Assembly (NCBI RefSeq): GCF_000301075.1
Contig: NZ_JH932293.1
Location: 1,739,289 to 1,803,288, forward strand
Source: Bergeyella zoohelcum ATCC 43767
Lineage (GTDB): Bacteria; Bacteroidota; Bacteroidia; Flavobacteriales; Weeksellaceae
DNA length: 64,000 bases
Reading direction: 5' to 3'
Of this stretch, positions 8,320-15,717 are shown piece by piece. The notes beneath the pieces are model-generated. The model was not told the DNA's origin. It worked only from the letters and a program-made list of their open reading frames with translations, and did no database searches. Positions within the stretch are counted from its first letter, which is position 1. Each line of letters starts with the position of its first letter. Position numbers and translations under genes: made by a program.

Positions 8320-9087
8320 ATGAGATATTTTATACTATTATTATTCGGTTTTGTTCAGTTTTTTTATTCTCAAGGGTTGGGTAATATTTCTACCAACGAA
8401 TCTTTGACCTATCGGATTCATTATGGTTTTTTAAATGCGGGAGAAGCCACGCTATCCACTAATGAAACCCATTATAAAGGAATGCCTCATCTTCATGTGA
8501 TAGGAAAAGGAAGGTCTAAAGGTGCTGTAAATGCTTTCTTTAAAGTGAGAGACCACTATGAAAGTTATATTAACTTAAGTACAGGGCTACCTTCTTTCTA
8601 CATAAGAAATGTACATGAAGGAAGCTATAAACAGCATTTACAAACTACTTTTCACCATGATTCTACTACATTGACATTAAAAAATGTATTGGAGAACTCT
8701 TCTCCTAAACAAATTAAAACCGTAAAAGGAGTTCAGGATATGCTTTCTGCTTTTTATTACCTAAGAAGTATGGGGGAGCAAGATTTAAAAGTAGGAAGTA
8801 TAAAAAATATCAATGTATGGATAGATGATGAACTCTTTCCTTTTCAAATTCGAGTGGTAGGGACAGAGACTATTTCTACCAAATTTGGTAAAATCAAATG
8901 TCTGAAAATTATACCATTGGTAAAAAGTGGTAGAGTTTTTAAAGAAAAAGAAGGAGTAACCATGTGGGTATCTAATGATAAAAATCATATCCCCATTGCC
9001 ATCAGTGCAAAACTTTTGGTAGGCTCTCTAAGAGCTGATTTAAGTAATTACTCTAATGTAAAATACCCTCTACAATTTGTAAAATAA
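8320..9087 (+). CDS. DUF3108 secreted protein
   Basis: The 255-residue product has a signal peptide (MRYFILLLFGFVQFFYSQG) and then the DUF3108 pattern: ESLTYRIHYGFLNAGEATL, a central FKVRDHYESYI and a distal KIIPLVKSGRVFKEKEGVTMWVSNDKNHIPI. DUF3108 proteins are predicted beta-rich lipid- or ligand-binding periplasmic/outer-membrane proteins of unknown function, common in Bacteroidota. It stands alone, transcribed away from the HD gene, and is closed by a hairpin at 9124-9158. Confidence 0.8.
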   Translation: MRYFILLLFGFVQFFYSQGLGNISTNESLTYRIHYGFLNAGEATLSTNETHYKGMPHLHVIGKGRSKGAVNAFFKVRDHYESYINLSTGLPSFYIRNVHEGSYKQHLQTTFHHDSTTLTLKNVLENSSPKQIKTVKGVQDMLSAFYYLRSMGEQDLKVGSIKNINVWIDDELFPFQIRVVGTETISTKFGKIKCLKIIPLVKSGRVFKEKEGVTMWVSNDKNHIPIAISAKLLVGSLRADLSNYSNVKYPLQFVK

Positions 9088-9123
9088 AATCATAAAGATT
9101 CACTTTCATTAGAATAAAAAAAC

Positions 9124-9160
9124 ATCCCTCTTGCAGCGTGAAGTCTGGAAAGAGGGATTT
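9124..9160 (+). terminator. Terminator after the DUF3108 gene
   Basis: The arms ATCCCTCTT (9124-9132) and AAGAGGGAT (9150-9158) are perfect, with a 17-base loop and T-rich sequence after the right arm. Confidence 0.75.
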
Positions 9161-9300
9161 TAATTTTGAATATTAAGGTATAAAATAACCATTTGTTTTT
9201 TATATAGTATAATCACTTGATTTTTAGCAAGTTGTAGGCAATAATAGCGAAGAGTAATTGGCTTTTGGCTTAATATTGTATTTCCCCTACTCAATATTGT

Positions 9301-9427
9301 TTCTCACTTCTATAATCATTGTACTTTATACATAGCACAAATTCACTTCTATAATCATTGTACTTTATACATTGTACATAGTACAAATTCTAATTTCTAA
9401 TCTCCAATTTCTCACTTCTAAAATCAT
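9301..9427. repeat. Dispersed TGTACA-rich intergenic repeat, copy A
   Basis: Two tandem units of about 46 bp, each of the form CACTTCTATAATCATTGTAC plus TTTATACAT, followed by AATTCTAATTTCTAAT-type sequence. The first 95 bp or so match the reverse complement of 13978-14076 almost base for base. The repeat runs up to the stop codon of the histidine kinase gene. The rest of the gap (9161-9300) shows nothing I can name. Confidence 0.75.
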
Positions 9428-10459
9428 TTATTTCCTTTCTAAGAAAAAAGTAAAAATGGTATTTTCTAAATAAGTACTTTCCACCAATATTTTTTGCTGA
9501 TGAGCCTCCATAATATGCTTTACAATAGCAAGCCCTAGCCCTGAGCCCCCCTCACGGCGACTGCGAGAACTCTCCACACGATAAAATCTTTCGAATATTC
9601 TTGGGAGTGCTTCGGGTTTTATTCCCATACCATTATCAATGATTTGTACTACCACTTTATTTTTCAGATATCCTATTCCAATAGTAATCAATGCATTATC
9701 TCTATTAGCATAGTAAATAGCATTGGATATAAGATTGGTAAGTACTTGTGCTATTTTTTGTTTATCCGCTTTTACCATGACTGGAGTAGTAACCGTTTCT
9801 ATCACTATTTGAGCTCCTTTTTTCTGTGCTTCAAGGTCTAATATTTCCGAAACCTCTACTGCCAACTCGTGAATATCAAAAATAGAATACTGTAGCTGAA
9901 TTTCCCCTGACTCAAATTGGCTAATCATGTCTAAATCTTTCACAATGCTGAGTAATCGCTCTACAGATTTCTCTATTCTCTCTAAATATTTATCACGAAT
10001 GGTAAGATTTTCTACTCCGCCATCCATCAGGGTTTCTACATACCCTTGAATAGAGAAAAGTGGTGTTTTTAGCTCGTGAGATACATTACCTATATATTCT
10101 TTCCTATAGCCTTCCATAGCTTTCATGGTATCTATTTCTATAGCATTTCTTTGGTTAATTTCATATACTTTTTCACCAAATTTTACAAAATTCACCTCAT
10201 CATTACCATCTACGCTGTACTCTTCTGGGAGGAGGGTTTTAATCTGCTGAATTTGTTTTTTGCTATAGAATTTTAATAAAAAATCCATGAGATAATAATT
10301 GAAAATGACAAAAAATAACACCACTACCGCAATGGTGAGATAGAAATAAAAAGACCTATCTGTAAAAGATTCATAATAAAAATGAAAAACCACTGCTGTA
10401 GCACAAATAGCTACCGTAAAAAGTGCCGCTGCGGAAAGTGTAAATTTGTTCATCTCCAA
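9428..10459 (-). CDS. PhoR-like membrane sensor histidine kinase
   Basis: The 343-residue protein has two transmembrane helices (about residues 10-28 and 35-60) with almost no extracytoplasmic loop. The dimerisation/phosphorylation box is NVSHELKTPLFSIQGYVETL (His near residue 129), and the ATPase domain contains the N box LISNAIYY, the G1 box IIDNGMGI and the G2 box GGSGLGLAIV. It should phosphorylate the response regulator encoded 13 bp upstream in the same operon. The HELKTPLFSIQGYVETL form is typical of Bacteroidota PhoR-type kinases. The lack of a periplasmic sensor domain suggests sensing within the membrane or through a partner. Phosphate as the signal is only inferred from similarity. 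Confidence 0.88.
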   Translation of the reverse strand: MEMNKFTLSAAALFTVAICATAVVFHFYYESFTDRSFYFYLTIAVVVLFFVIFNYYLMDFLLKFYSKKQIQQIKTLLPEEYSVDGNDEVNFVKFGEKVYEINQRNAIEIDTMKAMEGYRKEYIGNVSHELKTPLFSIQGYVETLMDGGVENLTIRDKYLERIEKSVERLLSIVKDLDMISQFESGEIQLQYSIFDIHELAVEVSEILDLEAQKKGAQIVIETVTTPVMVKADKQKIAQVLTNLISNAIYYANRDNALITIGIGYLKNKVVVQIIDNGMGIKPEALPRIFERFYRVESSRSRREGGSGLGLAIVKHIMEAHQQKILVESTYLENTIFTFFLERK

Positions 10460-10472
10460 TAGTATATAAACT

Positions 10473-11150
10473 TTAAATTACTAATTTATACCCTATTCCT
10501 TTGAGCGTTTGGATAGAATCAATGCCCAATTTTTCTCGGAGACGACGGATATGGACATCTATAGTTCGCTCCCCTACTACCACTTCATTGCCCCAAACTT
10601 TTTCCAAGATTTCTTCTCTTTTGAACACCTTATCTGTATTAGAAGCTAAAAGAAAAAGTAAATCAAATTCTTTTTTGGGTAAAAGATGAGACACTCCATT
10701 TTGAGTTACTTTAAAATTATTTTTATCAATGATAAGATTATTTACATTAATGATAGCACTTTCCGAGGAAACCTGTGAAGTAAGCTGTAGTAATGCATTG
10801 ATTTTAGAAATAAGAATTTTAGGCTTAATTACTTTTACTATGTAATCATTAGCCCCTGCTTGGAAACCCGCTAGCTGAGAAAACTCCTCCCCACGAGCCG
10901 AAAGGAATACGATGAGCGTCTTTTTAAGCTCTGGAATTTGTCTTAGGTCTTGGCATGTTTCTATTCCATCTTTTTCGGGCATCATTACATCTAGAAGAAT
11001 AAGGTCTGGAAGAATTTCTTTTGCTTTTTTTATTCCATCCACTCCATTATTAGCAGAATACACAGTGTAGCCTTCTTTTTCTAAATTGTAGCTCAATATC
11101 TCTATAATATCTTGCTCATCATCTATTAAAAGTATTTTTTTATTATTCAT
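10473..11150 (-). CDS. OmpR/PhoB-family response regulator
   Basis: The 225-residue protein has a receiver domain (residues 1-120) with acidic pocket DDE, phospho-acceptor Asp in LILLDVMMPEKDG and Thr/Ser switch LSARG. A winged-helix DNA-binding domain (about 130-225) ends ERTIDVHIRRLREKLG...TLKGIGYKL. It is the first gene of the operon with the kinase. One oddity: the receiver's invariant Lys-Pro pair reads Lys-Val (DYIVKVIKPK), so the usual cis-proline after the catalytic lysine is missing. It probably controls the divergently transcribed TonB receptor, 190 bp away, but no operator was identified. Confidence 0.9.
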   Translation of the reverse strand: MNNKKILLIDDEQDIIEILSYNLEKEGYTVYSANNGVDGIKKAKEILPDLILLDVMMPEKDGIETCQDLRQIPELKKTLIVFLSARGEEFSQLAGFQAGANDYIVKVIKPKILISKINALLQLTSQVSSESAIINVNNLIIDKNNFKVTQNGVSHLLPKKEFDLLFLLASNTDKVFKREEILEKVWGNEVVVGERTIDVHIRRLREKLGIDSIQTLKGIGYKLVI

Positions 11151-11169
11151 CAGGTTTCAATTATCTCAT

Positions 11170-11177
11170 CAAAAGTA
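11170..11177 (-). promoter_or_regulatory. -7 box for the two-component operon
   Basis: On the minus strand the sequence is TACTTTTG, an exact TAnnTTTG match, 20 bases upstream of the response regulator start codon. Confidence 0.55.
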
Positions 11178-11304
11178 TAAAAAAAATGCTGTAATAAAAG
11201 GCTTTTATAAAGATTTTACATTTTCTTAATATTAAAATGATTTTGTAACAAATCTTTAATGTTTATTTAAAAAATACGAAATGGAGTTTAGCACATGGCT
11301 ATCC

Positions 11305-11312
11305 TACATTTG
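11305..11312 (+). promoter_or_regulatory. -7 box for the large TonB receptor
   Basis: TACATTTG matches the consensus exactly and lies 28 bp before the start codon at 11341. It is divergent from the response-regulator promoter at 11170-11177, leaving about 130 bp for regulator binding. Confidence 0.6.
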
Positions 11313-11340
11313 CACCGAACAAAATTTTTAATCGAAAAAA

Positions 11341-13956
11341 ATGAGAATAAGCAAATTAAGTATTGGTGCTCTATTTCTTATCAGTTCCAATGCTATGTTT
11401 TTTTCACAAACGGTACAAGATACTATTCGGAAAGAATCTAAAATCAGCGATATAGTTATCCAAGGTACAAATAATAAAAAAACGGAAACGGCGGTTTTAG
11501 TAGAACAAAAAAAAGCCACCATCCAAAAACAAGCCGTAAGTGCCGAAGAAATCAGCAGAAAAGGAGTTTCTAATGTAGAGCAAGGGCTTACCAAAGTTAC
11601 AGGAATTACTACAGTAGAAGGCAGAGGACTTTTCGTAAGAGGGCTAGAAGAGAGGTACAATTATTTACTAGTAAATGGTTTGGGAACGCCTTCTAATAAC
11701 CCTTTCCAAAAAATAGTTGCCCTCAGACAATTTCCTACCGATGTAGTAGGTAAACTGAATATTTATAAATCTTTTAATGCCAATCTTTATGGTGATTTTG
11801 CTGGTGCCACCTTTGATGTAGAGACGCTGACCATTGATAAACCATTTACCAAAGTAGAATTCTCTATCGGAGGCAATAGCATCAGTACTTTCAGGAAAAA
11901 CTTCCTCATCTCTGAAGGTGCTACAGGCATGAAAGGCTATACAGGGCTAAATGCTGAAGACAGAAGGTTGCCAGCACTCATCAGAAATGTTCGTCCACAG
12001 GCATATCAGTTCACCGCCCAAGAGGCAGCAAACGCTTTTAAAGACGGCTGGAATGTAAGTCCTATTCGTGCACTTCCCAATACTGGAATGAGCTTTACCA
12101 CTGCTCAAAAAATGGGAAATCTAAGATTTTTATTTTCACTGAACCAAAGCAGTAATTACAGCTATAAAGAAGGAGCTAAAAATCAATTTCTCAATTTAGG
12201 AAATACCATCTATCTGAATAATGACCTACTAAGAAAACAATATAATTATAGTGTAGAAACATCTGCACTCATGGGATTGGCATACAAAAAAAGAGGAACC
12301 AATATTGCTCTGAATGCCATTTTCTTACAAAATGCGGATAATATCATAGAAGATTTTTACGGCTATAGAAACTATGAAACACAAAAGAAAGACCTTGGTT
12401 TTTTCCGTGTCAATCAGATGGATATTTCTAGATTTATTAACCTACAGCTTACCGCTTCACACAAAATCAATCATAGACATACTATAAAAGGAGGAATAAG
12501 CTATGTAATTAATAACTACGCTCAGCCCGATAGAAAAATAATGGAGGGAAGTAGGCAAGACCAATTCGGAAATATGCTAGAACATGACCAAATTTATATG
12601 GCTTATGGTGGGAATAACCTTATCCGTCAGTATTTAGATGTGAATTCTAAATTTTACAGTTCAGCATTTGCGGAGTATCAGCTTAACCTCGGAAACAAGG
12701 GCGATAAAAAGGACTACCCTATTCAGCTTACCTTGGGCTATAACGGATTCATGGATGCTAGAAAAAACTCTTACCGATTTATCTTCGCTAGACCTAAAGT
12801 AACAGGGCAAGGGTTCATCATCCACAAAAATCGTTTAGATTCCCAAATTTTTACCGATATACAGCAAGGAAATCTTACTTATATAGAAGAATCAGACCCT
12901 TATAACTTCCTGAGTAATATGTATCAAGGCGTAGGTGCTGGCTATGCACTCCTGAATATTAAGCCCAATGATTCTTGGGACATTCTCCTCGGGGGGCGTT
13001 ATGAGAAAGACATGTCTCTTATCCGTTACCGAATGCCAGGACAGTCCAATACCATTAATTTAATCAAGGATAAAGATTTCATCCTTCCCTCTTTGGCGAT
13101 AAAAAAAGCACTCAATCATCAGCATAATCTCAGATTTTCTGCCAGTACCACAGTAACCAGACCTGTGCTGATAGAGACCATGCCCATCACCTATGTAAAT
13201 CCTGATAATGAAAACATTAAAGGAAATGCAGATATCCAAAACAGCCAGAATATCAATCTTGACTTCAAATGGGAGTACTTCCCTACTTCTAAAGAAATGA
13301 TGGCAGTAAACCTCTTTGGTAAACAAATTAAAAACGCAATAGAAAGGTCTTTTGAGCCTTCCGCTTTCAGTGGAGGTACGGTAGTGAGTTTTTTCAATGC
13401 TAAAAAAGCTACAATTGTAGGGGTGGAGCTAGAAGGTATTTTGAATTTAGGACGAATCTCTGAAGCTCTTAATCATTTCTCCCTTGGTGCCAATGCCACT
13501 TTTATGTACACCAATGTGGAAAGGAGTAACCTCCAGCTCAAAATGGAGAAACCTGAATCTGTAGCACTAGCCGACCTTAAAAAGAGAGGATTACAAGGTG
13601 CTGCCCCTTACACCATTAATGCCGACCTGAAATACGAAACCAAAAATACTAACCACCAAAAAAGAACCGTTTCTCTTATCTATAATGTTTCTGGTCCTAA
13701 GATTTTCATCGTGGGAGTAGCGGGTACGGATAGCCTTTTGGAACAGCCTTACCATCAGCTGGATTTGGTATATCAAGAGCAACTGAACAAGCATTGGAAT
13801 ATCAAATTCGGAGTGAAAAATATGCTGAACGCTAAATACGAAATTCTCCTCGGGACAGATAATTACCTACCCTTAGAAAATCCTAATCAGACCAATACCT
13901 ATACCGATTATTATAGAGGAATAGGACTCAATCTCTCCGTAGGATATACTTTTTAG
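11341..13956 (+). CDS. Large TonB-dependent outer-membrane receptor
   Basis: The 871-residue protein has a signal peptide ending near FFSQ and a plug domain (about residues 60-170: AEEISRKGVSNVEQGLTKVTG, then RGLFVRGLEERYNYLLVNG). A 22-strand-type barrel with long loops follows, with a C-terminal GLNLSVGYTF ending in Phe. There is no N-terminal carboxypeptidase-like domain, so it is not a typical SusC. It lies divergent from a PhoBR-like pair and upstream of a beta-helix lipoprotein, suggesting a regulated uptake or binding system. The substrate is unknown; a phosphorus compound would fit the regulators but nothing in the protein shows it. Confidence 0.85.
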   Translation: MRISKLSIGALFLISSNAMFFSQTVQDTIRKESKISDIVIQGTNNKKTETAVLVEQKKATIQKQAVSAEEISRKGVSNVEQGLTKVTGITTVEGRGLFVRGLEERYNYLLVNGLGTPSNNPFQKIVALRQFPTDVVGKLNIYKSFNANLYGDFAGATFDVETLTIDKPFTKVEFSIGGNSISTFRKNFLISEGATGMKGYTGLNAEDRRLPALIRNVRPQAYQFTAQEAANAFKDGWNVSPIRALPNTGMSFTTAQKMGNLRFLFSLNQSSNYSYKEGAKNQFLNLGNTIYLNNDLLRKQYNYSVETSALMGLAYKKRGTNIALNAIFLQNADNIIEDFYGYRNYETQKKDLGFFRVNQMDISRFINLQLTASHKINHRHTIKGGISYVINNYAQPDRKIMEGSRQDQFGNMLEHDQIYMAYGGNNLIRQYLDVNSKFYSSAFAEYQLNLGNKGDKKDYPIQLTLGYNGFMDARKNSYRFIFARPKVTGQGFIIHKNRLDSQIFTDIQQGNLTYIEESDPYNFLSNMYQGVGAGYALLNIKPNDSWDILLGGRYEKDMSLIRYRMPGQSNTINLIKDKDFILPSLAIKKALNHQHNLRFSASTTVTRPVLIETMPITYVNPDNENIKGNADIQNSQNINLDFKWEYFPTSKEMMAVNLFGKQIKNAIERSFEPSAFSGGTVVSFFNAKKATIVGVELEGILNLGRISEALNHFSLGANATFMYTNVERSNLQLKMEKPESVALADLKKRGLQGAAPYTINADLKYETKNTNHQKRTVSLIYNVSGPKIFIVGVAGTDSLLEQPYHQLDLVYQEQLNKHWNIKFGVKNMLNAKYEILLGTDNYLPLENPNQTNTYTDYYRGIGLNLSVGYTF

Positions 13957-13977
13957 CCAATTAATGCTATGCTTCTA

Positions 13978-14076
13978 TGTACCATGTACAAAGTATAAAG
14001 TACAATGATTGTAGAAGTGAATTTGTACCATGTACAAAGTATAAAGTACAATGATTTTGTAGAAGTGAGAAACAAT
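13978..14076. repeat. Dispersed TGTACA-rich intergenic repeat, copy B (inverted)
   Basis: Two direct units of about 48 bp, each TGTACCATGTACAAAGTATA followed by AAGTACAATGATT and GTAGAAGTGA. In reverse complement this block matches copy A at 9290-9390 closely. It sits between the TonB receptor gene and the 21-bp tandem array. Confidence 0.75.
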
Positions 14077-14079
14077 ATG

Positions 14080-14268
14080 AAGCAGGAGAAAAGTAACCTT
14101 AAGCAAGGGAAAAGCGACATCAAGCAAGGGAAAAGTAACCTTAAGCAAAGGAAAAGTGACATCAAGCAAGGGAAAAGTAACCTTAAGCAAAGGAAAAGCG
14201 ACATCAAGCAAGGAAAAAGTAACCTTAAGCAAGGAAAAAGCGACATCAAGCAAGGAAAAAGCGATATT
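14080..14268 (+). repeat. 21-bp tandem array, nine units
   Basis: Nine consecutive 21-bp units alternate between a form ending GGGAAAAGCGACATC and one ending AAAAGTAACCTT, giving a 42-bp higher-order period. Because 21 is a multiple of three, all forward frames stay open. From ATG at 14077 the frame would give a heptad repeat of the form KQGKSDI / KQGKSNL for 74 residues, ending at 14301. I treat it as a repeat in the leader of the downstream lipoprotein gene instead of a gene, since no promoter is visible and the heptad ORF has no recognisable relatives. Confidence 0.9.
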
Positions 14269-14317
14269 AAACCAAAATTGCCAAAAGATTATACAAAATA
14301 AAAAATTAAATAAAAAA

Positions 14318-15547
14318 ATGAAAAAATCAGTATTGAAAATCGTAGCCATAGCGGCTTTGATACTTACCACCACCTCTTGTACCTTTAATATCCATGACGG
14401 TATGGAAGGGGGGACAGAAACCGCCAACACCCATGCCAATATCCTTAGCGGTTCGGGAACACTGAAAGGAAATATTACCAGTGACCTCGTCATCAAAAAA
14501 GGTGAATATACTTTAGAAGGCGTAGTAAAAGTATATGGTGGAGGGAGGCTTTTTATAGAACCAGGAGCTGTATTTAAAGCTTCGCCTACTATTTCCAGCT
14601 CGCTGGTTATTCTCCAAGATGGTAAAATTTATGCCACAGGAACTGCAGATGAGCCCATCGTATTCACCTCAGGAAGAAATACACCAGCAGCAGGAGACTG
14701 GGGAGGAATTACCCTCTATGGAAATGCTCCTATTAAGGCACTGAATGGAAATACTACTGCCGTTTCTGAAGACGGAAATAATATTACCTACGGAGGAAAT
14801 GATGCCAATCATAGTTCGGGAGAACTGAAATTCGTGCGTGTGGAGTATGCCGGAAAGAAAATAGGTGACGGTACTTCTGAAACCAATACTTTTACATTCT
14901 ACTCCGTAGGAACGGGTACTAAACTAGAAAACCTTGTGGCCTACAAAGGTACTGATGATGGTTTTGAGTTCTTCGGAGGAACAGCAAGTGCTACTAACCT
15001 CGTGGCATACGGAAATTATGACGATTCTTTTGATTGGCAAGACGCATGGCAAGGACAGCATAATAAAAATTGGTTTGCTCTACAAACGGTAACAGGAAAT
15101 TTCGGAATGGAAATAGAAGCCTCTGGAAACATAGATAACACTCCACCCAAAATAGAAAATATTACACTTATCCGTAAAGACAATACCCAGCCTGAAGTTC
15201 CTAATTCGCCTGAAATTTCAGCGATACAATTTAAAAAACAAGGCTCGGGAATCTTTAAAAATGTGTACATCAGTGGATATAAAAATACCGGAACTCAAAA
15301 GGCTTATGCTGTACTTATCCAAGATAAAACCACAAATGATAACCAAGCTACAAAACAGAAAATTAAAGTAGAACCTACTTTCCATACCAATTCAGACCAC
15401 CTCTATACTTGGGGATATGCCACGAATGCCAACTGGACAGTAGCTCATCCTTTTACTTTTACCAATGCCAATGTAAACAAAGTAACACTTCCGAAAGGAG
15501 CTTGGGCAAGTGTAAATAGTGTGGACTTACTCAGTGCATTAGATTAA
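14318..15547 (+). CDS. Beta-helix surface lipoprotein
   Basis: I place the start at ATG 14318 (MKKSVLKIVAIAALILTTTSC), which gives a clean lipoprotein signal with Cys21 as the lipidated residue; longer forms would begin inside the tandem array. The 409-residue product shows the regular turns of a right-handed beta-helix, for example GTLKGNITSDLVIKKG, GGRLFIEPGAVFKASP, then GDWGGITLYGNAPIK and KGTDDGFEFFGG. The family is common next to TonB receptors in Bacteroidota and has been mis-annotated as a multidrug transporter. It probably acts at the cell surface with the receptor upstream. The 21-bp repeat array ends 50 bp before its start codon. Confidence 0.78.
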   Translation: MKKSVLKIVAIAALILTTTSCTFNIHDGMEGGTETANTHANILSGSGTLKGNITSDLVIKKGEYTLEGVVKVYGGGRLFIEPGAVFKASPTISSSLVILQDGKIYATGTADEPIVFTSGRNTPAAGDWGGITLYGNAPIKALNGNTTAVSEDGNNITYGGNDANHSSGELKFVRVEYAGKKIGDGTSETNTFTFYSVGTGTKLENLVAYKGTDDGFEFFGGTASATNLVAYGNYDDSFDWQDAWQGQHNKNWFALQTVTGNFGMEIEASGNIDNTPPKIENITLIRKDNTQPEVPNSPEISAIQFKKQGSGIFKNVYISGYKNTGTQKAYAVLIQDKTTNDNQATKQKIKVEPTFHTNSDHLYTWGYATNANWTVAHPFTFTNANVNKVTLPKGAWASVNSVDLLSALD

Positions 15548-15603
15548 ATCAACAGTATTTCTCACTAAATACCCATTTATTTTATTCATCTATTTTCTTT
15601 AGC

Positions 15604-15637
15604 GAAACCATTTCCTTCGGGAGATGGTTTCTTTTTT
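15604..15637 (+). terminator. Terminator with TTCG tetraloop
   Basis: GAAACCATTTCC (15604-15615) and GGAGATGGTTTC (15620-15631) pair over 12 positions with one G-T pair, around the stable loop TTCG, followed by six T residues. It ends the TonB receptor-lipoprotein unit. Confidence 0.9.
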
Positions 15638-15717
15638 ATTCCACCAAAATTCACGATATTTGCCATCTAAAATTTCCGATACTCATCGGAGAGAATAAAA
15701 AAAGAAAAATTTCCATT

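Noticed and set aside
14156..14317. Longer N terminus for the beta-helix lipoprotein
   Set aside because: The extra 54 residues are translated repeat; ATG 14318 gives a proper lipoprotein signal with LTTTSC.
13953..14496. Minus-strand open frames of 98 and 173 codons with hydrophobic repeats
   Set aside because: They are the reverse complement of the 21-bp tandem array, whose unit length keeps every frame open.
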